64,000 nucleotides of DNA, taken from positions 1 to 64,000 of the forward strand of contig JAUQZD010000043.1 of the NCBI GenBank assembly GCA_030587405.1, written 5' to 3'. Both the position numbers and the translations under genes were made by a program. The notes under the pieces were generated by a model that worked only from the letters and a program-made list of their open reading frames with translations, was not told the DNA's origin and did not search any database. Below are positions 17,248 to 26,774 of this stretch, one piece after another; position 1 is the first letter of the stretch; each line of letters starts with the position of its first letter. Source of the stretch: Candidatus Freyrarchaeum guaymasense (lineage in GTDB: Archaea; Asgardarchaeota; Jordarchaeia; Jordarchaeales; Freyrarchaeaceae).

Positions 17248-18276
17248 CTAGAAACGTGAAACAATTATCTTTCGAGTCAAACTTTTATGAACTCTGATAT
17301 AATATATTTCAACTATCCGGAGGCCATGTGAAGCCATAACGTCCTCTATGTTTATTACTGAAGGGGAAGCTATGCAGAACCATCCGTCTTTCCTTAGAAA
17401 GGAAACAGCGGAGGAGAGGAAGTCCCGTATAAGCACGTCAGGTGGAGATCCCTTAGTTGACGAGGCGCGGCCGTAAGGGGGGTCTGTTACCACACGGTCT
17501 ACACGGGATAAAAAGGGATCACGCGCATCCGCTAAAACTAATTCGCTAGGAACGCCATAATACTTGAGGTTTCTTTTAGCTCCGAGGAGAACATTCCGGT
17601 CTAGGTCACACCCCACAACTCGGCATCCTATGAGAGCGGCTTCGATCAGTATGCTTCCAGCACCACAAAAGGGGTCTAATAGAATATGGTGACGAGATGC
17701 CCGAGCCAAGTTAACCATTGCCCTAGCAAGGTAGGGATTCATGGATGATGGTGTGAAAAAGGGGCGAAACCTAGGTAGACGTGCTCTAAGCGTTCTTCTA
17801 ATAGAACTGCCAATGTATAAGCCAAGGAGGAAGCATCCCTCTGAGAGTACTCCCAACAGCAACTTATTCGGGGATTTTAGGTCCACCTTTGCCCCAGTGA
17901 CTTCTCTCACATGCCTGCCTATGACACGCTCAAGCATTAGCCTGTTAATACTGAGAGAGTGCTGCTTAACACGTTTTACCCTCACAGCGAAGGTATCGGA
18001 TGCAGAAATGAACATGGGTAGGTTAGAAATGTGAATGCTTTCAATTATTTCATCGATGCAGGCTGGCGACTTTGCTAGGAGCAAGCAGCCACAATGACAC
18101 AAAGCTGCACGTTTTAAAATTAGATTGGCAGCGGCGTAGTCCGTTTTCACTATAAAAACTTGGTCCAACACCGAGTAGTTAAAAGTAAAGCTGCCGCTTT
18201 CAAGAATGGCCTTGCATTCAGCAGAAGGTAGTAAGGAATGCTCACCTGATAGTAGAAAGAAAAACGATGCCTTCAA
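17248..18276 (-). CDS. tRNA (guanine-10-N2) methyltransferase, TrmG10/Trm11 type
   Basis: A 342-residue protein with an N-terminal THUMP-like half and a C-terminal Rossmann methyltransferase. SAM-binding motif I is DPFCGAGSI and the N-methylation motif IV is DPPYG, matching amino-methylases that make m2G or m2,2G at tRNA position 10. It overlaps prs by four bases upstream. G10 modification helps folding in hyperthermophile tRNAs, which fits a genome with intron-rich tRNAs, though that link is only context. Confidence 0.88.
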   Translation of the reverse strand: MKASFFFLLSGEHSLLPSAECKAILESGSFTFNYSVLDQVFIVKTDYAAANLILKRAALCHCGCLLLAKSPACIDEIIESIHISNLPMFISASDTFAVRVKRVKQHSLSINRLMLERVIGRHVREVTGAKVDLKSPNKLLLGVLSEGCFLLGLYIGSSIRRTLRARLPRFRPFFTPSSMNPYLARAMVNLARASRHHILLDPFCGAGSILIEAALIGCRVVGCDLDRNVLLGAKRNLKYYGVPSELVLADARDPFLSRVDRVVTDPPYGRASSTKGSPPDVLIRDFLSSAVSFLRKDGWFCIASPSVINIEDVMASHGLRIVEIYYIRVHKSLTRKIIVSRF

Positions 18277-19163
18277 CTTTCCAATGCCCCAGCAATAAGA
18301 GGTGCTAGGGATATTAGACTGACATCACTGGGTACGCTATCTGTTCCCACGAGGCTCCTTGCACCGGCGTTAAATATTTTGAGGCGGGCGTCGCCTATCA
18401 GAAGTGGATGAACGCATGCGACGTGAACAGCCCTTGCCCCCTGTTTAACAGCCATTGAAATGGCGTTCACCACCGTGCCACCAGTACTTATTATGTCATC
18501 TACTATGATCACATCGCTTCCAGACACGTCTATATGCTTTTCCTTAGTGACGATCTCTCCAGTATACTTGTCTCTGTGCTTCTCAAGGAACACGAAGTTG
18601 CAGTCTAAAATCCTTGCAACAGCCTCCCCCTCTTTACAGGCTCCTTCATCGGGTGCTAAAACTATTGGGTTCTTCAGAGAAAAAGACTTAAAATGCTCTC
18701 CAATTAAAGGAGCTGCATTTAAATCAACAAATGGAACATTCAATCCATCGAAAACACGCGTATTATGAATGTTAACGGTTATCACCTTATTTACACCGCA
18801 ATCACATAGCATACGGCAGATATATCTTCCACTAACAGCTTCTCCAGGCAAAAACGCTTTATCTTGGCGAGCATAAGCAAGGTAAGGAATAACGGCGGTA
18901 ACACTATTAGCTCCCTGATCAATCACTCCGTTGACTAATAGGAAGAGTTCGATTAGATTTGAGTCCTGAGGAGGAGGCGTTGACTGAACAACGATCACAT
19001 CGCAGCCCTCCACCGAGTCAAGTAACCTAACATAAAGTTCGCCATCAGGGAATCTCTTAAAGGATACAGGTACAAGTTTTAACCCGAGAAGACGGGAGAT
19101 CTTAACCGTTAAAAGCTGGGAAGCTGAGCCAGCTACAAGCACCATATTGTCCAAGTTACTCAT
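18273..19163 (-). CDS. prs: Ribose-phosphate pyrophosphokinase
   Basis: Makes PRPP from ribose 5-phosphate and ATP for nucleotide, histidine and tryptophan synthesis. Visible motifs are the flexible-loop YARQDK region, the ribose-5-phosphate loop VIIVDDIISTGGT and the pyrophosphate loop after APDEGA. The protein is about 296 residues, slightly shorter than bacterial Prs as usual in archaea. ATG 19163 is chosen because GGAGGG lies eight bases upstream; an in-frame ATG exists at 19178. The Fae-Hps fusion at 56.2 kb could feed this enzyme with ribose phosphate precursors. Confidence 0.93.
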   Translation of the reverse strand: MSNLDNMVLVAGSASQLLTVKISRLLGLKLVPVSFKRFPDGELYVRLLDSVEGCDVIVVQSTPPPQDSNLIELFLLVNGVIDQGANSVTAVIPYLAYARQDKAFLPGEAVSGRYICRMLCDCGVNKVITVNIHNTRVFDGLNVPFVDLNAAPLIGEHFKSFSLKNPIVLAPDEGACKEGEAVARILDCNFVFLEKHRDKYTGEIVTKEKHIDVSGSDVIIVDDIISTGGTVVNAISMAVKQGARAVHVACVHPLLIGDARLKIFNAGARSLVGTDSVPSDVSLISLAPLIAGALES

Positions 19164-19390
19164 AGAAAAACCCTCCATCCTCTCTTTAAGGAAAAAATGA
19201 AGACAATACCTAGTAAAACCTTTCCCACCAGAAACCTTTCAGGTTTAAGCGGCGCTGCAAAGGCTTCGCAAAATAATAAAGATTCCCTTCTAATAGGCAC
19301 CGGGTTAAAGCGTTAACGAGGAGAGCGAAATTAAGAAATAAGGTAGGAGTCTAAGTTTAAAGCTGACTTCACACTAATAGAGGTGAAGAA

Positions 19391-20419
19391 ATGATAAGAG
19401 AGGCGCGTTTTTACGAGGTTAAAGGCGAGGGGGACGTCGTCTGTCTCTTATGCCCTAACAAATGTTTTATTAAAAATGGGAAGCGGGGGAGCTGTGGTGT
19501 TAGGGAAAACAGGGAGGGAACGCTTTACACGTTAATTTATGGATCAGTGTCCTCGATGGCGGTTGACCCGATAGAGAAAAAGCCGCTTTTCCATTTCTGG
19601 CCAGGAAGCGACATATTTTCGATAGCTACTGTTGGGTGCAATCTTCATTGCATGCACTGCCAGAACTGGCACATATCTCAAGTGTCTATTGAAAGCGGGT
19701 TAACGAGAGATATATTACCGGAGGAGATAATTAAGGCCGTCGAGGAAAGCGGCAGTAAGTCTATTGCATACACTTATAACGAACCTTTCATATGGTATGA
19801 GTACGTTTACGATGTCGCAAAGCTAGCTCATAAGAAAGGGATACTAAACGTGCTGGTTACTAACGGTTATATTCTAGAGGAGCCATTAAGAGAAATAGCA
19901 CCTTACATTGACGCTGCAAACGTCGATGTGAAGGCTATGCGTGACGAATTTTATAAAAAAATATGTAAAGTTTCAAGTGTGAAGCCAGTCCTAGAAACAG
20001 TAGTTATAATGAAGGAGTTGGGTATTCACGTCGAATTAACGTACCTAGTGATACCGACCCTCAATGATGATGAAGATGAAATAAGAAAATTTGTAAGGTG
20101 GGTTAAAGAGGATGTAGACAGCGACACGCCAGTACACTTCTCAAGGTTTTACCCACATTATAAGTTAAGCGAGCTACCCCCGACACCAGTTTCAACCATT
20201 ATGAAAGCTCAGAAGATAGCGTTAGATGAGGGGCTTCATTATGTTTACGCAGGTAACGTTCCAGGGTACGGGGAAGACACGTACTGTCCACGGTGCGGCG
20301 AGAAGGTAGTTGAAAGGTACGGGTTTACTGTGAGAAAATGCAACCTAAGAGGCGGGAAGTGTCCTAAATGCGGAGAGACAATAGCGATAGTTGGAGAATG
20401 TAAGGAAACAGTATGGTAA
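19391..20419 (+). CDS. amrS: AmmeMemoRadiSam-type radical SAM enzyme
   Basis: A 342-residue radical SAM protein with cluster motif CNLHCMHCQNW (CX3CX2C) near residue 80. N-terminal cysteines (CLLCPNKC and SCGVREN) and two C-terminal zinc-ribbon pairs (CPRCGEK, CPKCGET) match the AmrS family of the AmmeMemoRadiSam system, whose substrate is not settled. AmrA and AmrB partners are not beside it. It converges on another radical SAM gene, with only 14 bases between the stops. Confidence 0.88.
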   Translation: MIREARFYEVKGEGDVVCLLCPNKCFIKNGKRGSCGVRENREGTLYTLIYGSVSSMAVDPIEKKPLFHFWPGSDIFSIATVGCNLHCMHCQNWHISQVSIESGLTRDILPEEIIKAVEESGSKSIAYTYNEPFIWYEYVYDVAKLAHKKGILNVLVTNGYILEEPLREIAPYIDAANVDVKAMRDEFYKKICKVSSVKPVLETVVIMKELGIHVELTYLVIPTLNDDEDEIRKFVRWVKEDVDSDTPVHFSRFYPHYKLSELPPTPVSTIMKAQKIALDEGLHYVYAGNVPGYGEDTYCPRCGEKVVERYGFTVRKCNLRGGKCPKCGETIAIVGECKETVW

Positions 20420-20433
20420 GGCGGCAACGTCGT

Positions 20434-21579
20434 TTAGCTAACTGGGCGCCAGACTAAACCCAGTTCATCAGCAAGCTGATAGGCTTTTTGCATCTCCTCG
20501 GGTGAAACACGGCGATTTATATCACGATAATTTTTGCTTTTAGGCACAAGATGTGTTGGATAATACTGAGACATTACATTTACCAATGCTTTAGGACAGT
20601 TTTCAGCGATCCATTCTAAGACGGGGCGGGTGCAGCACTCAACATGTCCTGGCAGAACAAGGTGGCGAATTATCATTCCAGAGGAGCCGTTAGCGACTGT
20701 TTGCTCGTATGCTAGCTTATGGTTCCGCGAGACAACTTCCCAGTAGTTTTTAACCTTGCTTAGCTTTTCGGCACATTCATTATTGCCATACTTAAAGTCA
20801 GGCAACCAGAAATCCATGACGTCTAATAAAAGCATCATGCATTCCTTAGAGCAGTACATGTTTGAGTTCCAAAGCTGAGGTATATTAACTCTAAGTTGCC
20901 TAATGGCGTCGAGGATTATCCACGTGGATGGAGTTGGGTCTCCGCCAACATAATTTATGTTTCGTGCACCCTCACGCTTCAACGTTCTAGCTATGCTGGC
21001 CAGGTCGGCGGCAGTTACCTCTGCACCGTTCAGAGGATCCGTGCTTATATCGTGATTCTGACAGAAAACACAGGAAAAAGTGCAACTAGTGAAGAAGAAT
21101 GCACCGCTGGACGTTCATCCAGCGATTGTGCCTGAGGGCACTAGGGGTGCTTCCTCACCCATGTGCAGAAACGCTGTGGAAACGTAAGCTTTAGCACCAA
21201 GTTTGCAGAAGCCAAGCTTACCTTCTAAACGGTTTACACCACACCTTCTTTCGCAAAAATGGCAGTTAACAAGGATTCGCTTGGCAAGCTCTGCCTTTAG
21301 GTCAAGATAGGATGTTTGAGGTGTGTCAAGCTCGCCTAGCTCCACAGATCCTTGATCCACTTTCGTAAGGAGTCTACGGAATTGCTTACTGGCACGTTCA
21401 TGAACATTCCAAAGCATCTCGGTAGGAGAATTAAGGGGTACATCAATGTTTACCTTACTAGCTATTAAAAACTTTGCAGGCCGCTTATCGTTGAAAACGT
21501 CATAGTACCTTTTAAGCCGTTCTAAAACTACGTTATCACTCCACACTTTAAGCGAATCAGGTCTTACCACACGCCACAT
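20434..21579 (-). CDS. Radical SAM enzyme (PflA-like), interrupted by a 27-nt BHB intron
   Basis: Read without splicing, the gene stops at an in-frame TGA (21115-21117) just before its catalytic motif. Removing 21099-21125 joins VPSGTI directly to FFTSCTFSCVFCQNHDIS, restoring the expected radical SAM loop CTFSCVFC (CX3CX2C) in a protein of 372 residues. An upstream cysteine set (CHFCERRCGVN, FCKLG) parallels that of pyruvate-formate-lyase-activating-like archaeal proteins. The exons are 21579-21126 and 21098-20434. Without splicing only a 154-residue product lacking the FeS site would be made. The substrate is unknown. Confidence 0.88.
21099..21125 (-). other. BHB intron in radical SAM mRNA
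   Basis: On the minus strand: central helix GCAC (21131-21128) with GTGC (21104-21101). The 5' bulge is AAT (21127-21125) and the 3' bulge is ATT (21100-21098). The inner stem CGCTGGA/TCCAGCG (7 bp) is closed by a six-base loop that contains the in-frame TGA. Cutting after the second base of each bulge removes 27 nt and rebuilds codon ATC between GGC-ACA and TTC. Splicing is inferred from structure and family conservation. Confidence 0.87.
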
Positions 21580-21685
21580 AATAGATCTCCCTCAATTGAA
21601 TTAAAAACGAAGTCTTATTAGATAACTTTTATCACATTTCCATTTTATCAAATATTTATCAAAAAGGGACTAAGGGGAAAATTAA

Positions 21686-21783
21686 GTGTCGATTCCGCAC
21701 CCCATTTCATCTATTTCTGCAGTGAGGGGGAGGGGGGATAAACCACACAGAACAGAAATAGTTTTGGGGTTTTGCGTCGACAC
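21686..21783. repeat. Long imperfect inverted repeat, possible structured RNA
   Basis: The 408-base spacer 21580-21987 has no gene but contains a 98-base imperfect hairpin. The ends GTGTCGA (21686-21692) and TCGACAC (21777-21783) are complementary, as are CGCA/TGCG, CCCC/GGGG and a perfect 9-bp inner pairing CTATTTCTG (21711-21719) with CAGAAATAG (21753-21761). The loop is G-rich, then A/C-rich. It could be a noncoding RNA or a small inverted-repeat element; orientation is undetermined. Confidence 0.5.
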
Positions 21784-21987
21784 CATTCTCCCACCACTAC
21801 ACTGGTCTCTCAAGAAGCTTTTTCAATAAAAAGTTTTCGCCTTGGAGATAAATAAAGGTAATTTTCTGAGGTATTCTGCCATATTTCATTAGAAGTTTTA
21901 AAATGAAGATACGGCGAGCGCCGAAGGCAATGGAGCGTAAGCGGAAGAGCGGCAGGACACCGCCATCATTTAGTGTGCAGCGAGAAA

Positions 21988-22536
21988 TTATAAAGTAGCG
22001 AGTACACTGTCTAGCGGAAGCACTTCAAGTTTAAGCACGTTTTCCATTTGACGGAGAGCCCATTCATGATCTTCATCACTTATTGAGGCGACGCAATCCT
22101 TTGGAATAACTACCTTATAGCCGAGCATAGCTGCGGTTGCAGCCGTGTAAAGTACACAGATATTTGTTAGAACGCCAGTTATAATTAATGTATTTATTCC
22201 TCTACTTCTTAAGACAAGGTCTAGCATCGTCCCTAAGAAGCCATCATACTTAAGCTTCTTAACTATAACATCGTTTTTTTGCGGCTTAAGGGGATCTATA
22301 ACTTCTGCACCCTCCGTTCCCTCTACGGCGTGAGGGGGCCATACCGCAAACTCAGGGTCATCTGAAGTATGGCTATCACACACGTACACCACTAAAATAC
22401 CTTTATTTCTAGCATTATCAATTAACCGTTTTATGTTTGGAGCGATCTCTCTTCCCTTTGGAACCTCCAAGACGGCGCCTTCCTCTATAAAATCTTTTAA
22501 CATATCAACTACTAAAACGGCTTTTCCAGACGACAT
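21988..22536 (-). CDS. Isochorismatase-fold cysteine hydrolase (nicotinamidase-like)
   Basis: A 182-residue protein of the isochorismatase superfamily. The catalytic triad is recognisable as D10 in VVDMLKDF, a lysine in VKKLKYDGF near residue 95 and the nucleophile cysteine in GVLTNICV near residue 125. The segment CDSHTSDDPEFAVWPPH carries the metal-coordinating residues seen in nicotinamidases. Nicotinamide deamidation is the likeliest reaction but is not proven. It lies two bases after pheT on the same strand. Confidence 0.85.
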   Translation of the reverse strand: MSSGKAVLVVDMLKDFIEEGAVLEVPKGREIAPNIKRLIDNARNKGILVVYVCDSHTSDDPEFAVWPPHAVEGTEGAEVIDPLKPQKNDVIVKKLKYDGFLGTMLDLVLRSRGINTLIITGVLTNICVLYTAATAAMLGYKVVIPKDCVASISDEDHEWALRQMENVLKLEVLPLDSVLATL

Positions 22537-22538
22537 TT

Positions 22539-24200
22539 TCAGCTCCTCCCTTCCAGCAAAAACTGGAGAGTATATTCAAATGCAGCTACAGGATACTCCA
22601 GTTTAAAATTATTTAATACTTCTGGATGAATTTCTCCAACCACGCCTATTACATTCCCATTCACGTCAACTTCAGCGCATCTTCCAGGAGTAAAACTAGG
22701 ATGATCTGCCGCCTTAAAAACGTAACCGCGAACGTTAAGCTCCCTTAACACGCCTTCTGCAATAGATTTGATCTCCGTGAAATTTGCCTCTACGTGGGTT
22801 ACTGCCCCAGCAAGGTGCAGCTCGCGGCTAGCTCCGGTTTCAGCCCTATCATCCAAAACAGCCACGTCGCCAACCTCAAAGATCATTTGAGGAAAAGGTT
22901 CATGTTTGTTAGTACTTATAACCTTTAGGAGGCAGGGTAAAAGATGTGAACGCATTATGTCGTATTCCGCGCTTATCGGGTTAAGCAGCCGCACAGGGTC
23001 CCCGTGAAGCCTCATGTACTCATAGTGCTCCTTATAGTTTGCAAGCGTAAAATTAACAACCTCCATGAAGCCAAAGCCAACCATTATTAAGCGTACTTTA
23101 TTTGAAATTTTCTGGACTGGATTTTGACTGGCAACAGTGACGGTGCGTGGAACAGTTGGCTCAAGGTTGAAGTATCCGTACCCTATAGCAACCTCTTCAA
23201 CTAGGTCGACTTCATGCATTATGTCATACCTGTAAGCAGGAACCAGAACCGATAATGTTTTACCTATTCGTTCAACACCAAGTCGAGCCTTTTCTAAGCA
23301 TTTAGCTATGGTTTTAGGTTTCAACTTTAACCCAAGTAGCTTGTTAACATAATCCACACTTAAGGACCAGCGAGAAGGCGTTAAATCAGGCGTGATGAGT
23401 GTTTTATCAGGGTAGTTGACGGTCACATGTTCTAGATAGCCTCCCATTTCAGCAAAGGCGGTGACTAGGATGCTTAAGGTTGCCATGACAGCGTTTAAAC
23501 TCGTACCCGTTACGTCTATGAAGAGATTTCTTGTCTCTTCAGTTACCCGTGTTAAAACGCCGTTTATAATTGGAGGAAAGGAAAGGACATTTCCCTCACT
23601 ATCGGTGATTAGAGGGTACTTGTCTGCGTCCTTAAGGATGTGTGCATACATTACCCCTTTAGGATGTTTAGCTAAGATCTCACGTGGAGTCATCTCTATA
23701 TCCATATCTAAAGGAACGAAGCGGACTTCGTTGGGGTCTACGGCATGGTAGGTGAAAGGAGGCTTAACGGCGTCAAGGTTGTGCAAGCCTATCGATGACT
23801 TAGCCCTATTCCTGCCTATGGCCCAGTCAAGGTCCTCCTGCATTCCTATAATTTCCAATATTCGCTCTTCGTCAAGCCTAATTCCTCTAACTACGCCGCA
23901 AACAATCCATGGTCGTACAGGTAAAACAGACGGGTCAACGTTTAACACTATGCTCCCTCGCTCAACAGAGTAGCTGGGAAGCCCTGTTTCAATTTCCATG
24001 AAGCCTCTTAGGGCTCGTGCTATGCCTTCTTGACTTGAAAAATCAGGCCGGTTAGGATTATATTCTATTTTAACATAATCTTCGCCTGTTTCCTCTATGT
24101 CTACCCCGAGCCAAGGAACTAGACGTTCAAGCTCAGCAACGGATAGTTTACGTCCTAGGAGCTCGCTCATCCTTTGAGTTTTAAGAACAACCGTCGGCAT
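22539..24200 (-). CDS. pheT: Phenylalanyl-tRNA synthetase beta subunit
   Basis: A 553-residue archaeal-type PheT, shorter than the bacterial form because it lacks the N-terminal tRNA-binding extension. B1, B3/4 editing and B5 domains can be followed, and the C-terminal catalytic-like domain ends with an FTPGRCAEV segment. It forms the alpha2-beta2 enzyme with the PheS encoded 14 bases upstream. The ATG at 24200 starts MPTVVLKTQRMSELLG. Confidence 0.93.
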   Translation of the reverse strand: MPTVVLKTQRMSELLGRKLSVAELERLVPWLGVDIEETGEDYVKIEYNPNRPDFSSQEGIARALRGFMEIETGLPSYSVERGSIVLNVDPSVLPVRPWIVCGVVRGIRLDEERILEIIGMQEDLDWAIGRNRAKSSIGLHNLDAVKPPFTYHAVDPNEVRFVPLDMDIEMTPREILAKHPKGVMYAHILKDADKYPLITDSEGNVLSFPPIINGVLTRVTEETRNLFIDVTGTSLNAVMATLSILVTAFAEMGGYLEHVTVNYPDKTLITPDLTPSRWSLSVDYVNKLLGLKLKPKTIAKCLEKARLGVERIGKTLSVLVPAYRYDIMHEVDLVEEVAIGYGYFNLEPTVPRTVTVASQNPVQKISNKVRLIMVGFGFMEVVNFTLANYKEHYEYMRLHGDPVRLLNPISAEYDIMRSHLLPCLLKVISTNKHEPFPQMIFEVGDVAVLDDRAETGASRELHLAGAVTHVEANFTEIKSIAEGVLRELNVRGYVFKAADHPSFTPGRCAEVDVNGNVIGVVGEIHPEVLNNFKLEYPVAAFEYTLQFLLEGRS

Positions 24201-24214
24201 TATATCACCTCAGG

Positions 24215-25753
24215 CTAGAATAGCACAGGTGTTTTCCTAAGCCACCCTAAAGAGTTACGGTAAAGGTCTCTAATATCTTCTAGGCCTAGCCTGAGCATGG
24301 CGATCCTTTCAAACCCGCCTCCCCATGCTAGGACGGGTGATTTAACTCCGAGAGGCAAAGTGACTTCAGGCCTGAAGATCCCGGCTCCGCACAGTTCCAC
24401 CCAAGACCTGTACTCTTCAACGTAGACGGTAGATTGAACGGATGGCTCCGTGTAAGGGAAGAAACTCGGCCAGAACTGAACTTTCTTAAATCCTAATTTC
24501 CAATAGAACTCCTTTAAAACACCCATTAAATCCCGTAAAGTAGCATTATCATCAACTATTATCCCTTCAATTTGATGGAATTCCGCGAGGTGCTTATAGT
24601 CTAGCTTTTCATTCCTATAAACGCGATCCACCGAAAAAACCTTTACTGGAGGGTCTCTATGCTCAGCAAGATAACGTATGGTGGTAGCAGTGGTATGAGT
24701 CCTCAGGATCGCTTGTTGAGCATTTTCAATGTTCCAAGCGTACCCCCAACCCCTTGAGCCAGTCTCCCATCCGTCCTCGTGCGTCCTCGCCACCCTATGT
24801 ACTAGATCTTCACTTGGCAGTTGCGTCCTAGATGGTCTTTTTAGATAAAATGTGTCATGCATTTCCCGGGCTGGATGATCCTGTGGGGTAAATAGAACGT
24901 CAAAGTTCCAGAAGGAGGATTCAACCAATGGCCCCCTGATCTCCTCGAAACCCATACTTAGAAAGATCTCTCTTATCTCATTTATAAGCTGGATGACCGG
25001 ATGTATTTTTCCAGGGTAAACAGCTTTAACAGGAGCTTCGACGTTGAACCTCCGTAATTTAACCTTTCTCCAAGCCCTGGTTCTTATTAATTCAGGAGTA
25101 AGGAGGCTAACCCCCTCCTCAACTTCTACACCTTTTTTCAGGGCGTTAATTCCGGCATTGGTTACCCACGCAAAAGTTAGCGTCTCCGTATCTTTCTTTA
25201 CTAGGTTCCGTCTACGAAGAACATCGGCTACACGCCTTAAGTTCTTGGGGATATCAGAGAGGCTGGCTTCCCCCTTCTGCATCCATAAAAGCTCTATGAG
25301 AAGTTCATCTTCTCCTTTAGGAGGGGAGGGGGTGAGGGCTTTAAGCGTAAGCTTACCGTCTGTCTTTAAGACTTGCACCCATCCTTTACGACGAGCCCAC
25401 CCAACTGAGATATTAACCAAGGAAGCAGGGAGGATGTTAGCGTTTAAAACATCATCTAAAAGTGCTTCGCCTCCCTGCTCTACAATGAAATTTAGAAGAG
25501 TTCGTTCAGGCAACATTGTAGAAGCATATTCTTTACCTTCCTCAGTGAGGGAGATGCGTTCAATAAGCTTTGATTCCGTGGAGATTAAGCCTTTCTCTTC
25601 AAGCCATGCTAAAGACTTTACTAAAGTAGCATAATCATAACCTGTCCCAGCGATGAGCTCATCGAGTGATGCCTTATCACGCTTATTAGCGAGAAAACGA
25701 AGGACCCTGACTTCAACTTCACGAAGAGATGCAGCGGACGCAGCCAAACGCAA
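24215..25753 (-). CDS. pheS: Phenylalanyl-tRNA synthetase alpha subunit
   Basis: A 512-residue class II synthetase catalytic subunit. The N-terminal ~200 residues contain winged-helix repeats typical of archaeal and eukaryotic cytosolic PheRS. The catalytic core shows motif 1 around EEIRGPLVESSFWN, motif 2 VYRNEKLDYKHLAEFHQIEG and motif 3 GGGFERIAMLRLGLEDIRD. It is first in a pheS-pheT-hydrolase operon. No T-box or leader is visible in the 160-base upstream spacer. Confidence 0.94.
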   Translation of the reverse strand: MRLAASAASLREVEVRVLRFLANKRDKASLDELIAGTGYDYATLVKSLAWLEEKGLISTESKLIERISLTEEGKEYASTMLPERTLLNFIVEQGGEALLDDVLNANILPASLVNISVGWARRKGWVQVLKTDGKLTLKALTPSPPKGEDELLIELLWMQKGEASLSDIPKNLRRVADVLRRRNLVKKDTETLTFAWVTNAGINALKKGVEVEEGVSLLTPELIRTRAWRKVKLRRFNVEAPVKAVYPGKIHPVIQLINEIREIFLSMGFEEIRGPLVESSFWNFDVLFTPQDHPAREMHDTFYLKRPSRTQLPSEDLVHRVARTHEDGWETGSRGWGYAWNIENAQQAILRTHTTATTIRYLAEHRDPPVKVFSVDRVYRNEKLDYKHLAEFHQIEGIIVDDNATLRDLMGVLKEFYWKLGFKKVQFWPSFFPYTEPSVQSTVYVEEYRSWVELCGAGIFRPEVTLPLGVKSPVLAWGGGFERIAMLRLGLEDIRDLYRNSLGWLRKTPVLF

Positions 25754-25914
25754 CAGCCTCCCTACATGCTTTCGTTAAAGGAGTAGAACCAAAAAGAGTA
25801 TTAAAAACATTATGGCAAGAAAGCAGAGCAGCTTTTTGGAAGAGGAATCCAGGAGGCACTTACAGGCTGATAAACTATAGGAGTAGGCGACTGGAAAAGT
25901 AAGTTTTGACGGTT

Positions 25915-26400
25915 TCACAAGGGCGCCCCTTTAAGGGGGCGGCCATCCTCGTCTATTTCTCCCTTTCTGATACGTGTACTGCTTATTCGCTCGCCGTTTT
26001 CAGCTTTAACTAATGGCACCACCACTAGTTCTAGTGGCTTTAATCCTTTCTCTACTCTAATCTTATTTATTTCATCCACCCTCCAAGCAACATCCTCACC
26101 AGCAACGATAGCTTCAAGTCCAACGTCCTCGATGGCGGGGCCATAAGGATCATTAAGTTTTATAATTTCAACTCTTGGAAGGGCGCTTACTTCCTCGAAA
26201 AAGCGCATCAAACGAGCACGCCTAACAGAAAATGGATCTATTCGCTCAGATAAACTCTTCCTTGAACACATTTCATCAGACGTAAGGCCGACCATTACCT
26301 TCTCACCGATTTCCAGCGCCTTACTCAGCAAAACCCGATGTCCTTTATGGAGTTTGTCAAAAGTCCCAGAGACGCCTACAAGTTTAAACCTGTAAGTCAA
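25915..26400 (-). CDS. coaD: Archaeal phosphopantetheine adenylyltransferase
   Basis: A 161-residue nucleotidyltransferase that makes dephospho-CoA from 4'-phosphopantetheine and ATP. It has the GTFDKLHKGH motif (T/HIGH-type) near residue 12 and SSTRIRKGEID near the C-terminus, the paired signature of this superfamily. The length fits the archaeal and eukaryotic-like CoaD. The start is TTG 26400. It stands alone, divergent from gcvH, across a 374-base spacer. Confidence 0.9.
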   Translation of the reverse strand: MTYRFKLVGVSGTFDKLHKGHRVLLSKALEIGEKVMVGLTSDEMCSRKSLSERIDPFSVRRARLMRFFEEVSALPRVEIIKLNDPYGPAIEDVGLEAIVAGEDVAWRVDEINKIRVEKGLKPLELVVVPLVKAENGERISSTRIRKGEIDEDGRPLKGAPL

Positions 26401-26538
26401 AAAACCCCTCCGGCCTTTTGCTAGAAGACACCCTCTAACATTAAATATTTAAAAAATTAACGAGAAAGCAGCATCCGTTACTTAAGGAGGGTTTGCTACT
26501 TTATAAAGGCACTTTAACATGAAGTAGAGGAAGGTGCC

Positions 26539-26720
26539 ATGAAGGGGGGAAGAAAAGAGAATTACCCTTAGAAAAACGTAGGAGGCGCTTTAAGAATATT
26601 AAGAATATAAAGCGACTTTTCTCCACCTTTCCCGAATGGTATGAAAGGGAAGTGTTAAAGCAGGAACCCTTACTTGCAGGTAATGGAGGGAACGAAAGCT
26701 TTATGAAGGGAGCTAGTTGA
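26539..26720 (+). other. Possible small basic protein, frame broken at a G6 run
   Basis: The 374-base spacer 26401-26774 holds a start-like site (GGAAGGTG then ATG 26539). The ATG frame stops after ten codons. The neighbouring frame is open from 26523 to TGA 26720 and encodes a basic, protein-like piece (RLFSTFPEWYEREVLKQEP). One extra base in the six-G run 26544-26549 would join them into about 60 residues. It may be a sequencing slip, a decayed gene or chance. Confidence 0.25.
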
Positions 26721-26774
26721 GTAAGGGATCGCAACAGAAATTAGAATACGTAAAAAATAAGGAGGGCTTAGAAA

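Noticed and set aside
21115..21117. TGA in the radical SAM gene as selenocysteine
   Set aside because: The family has no residue here, eight extra codons would remain, and the segment fits a BHB intron exactly. No SECIS-like element was sought beyond this, so the rejection is not absolute.
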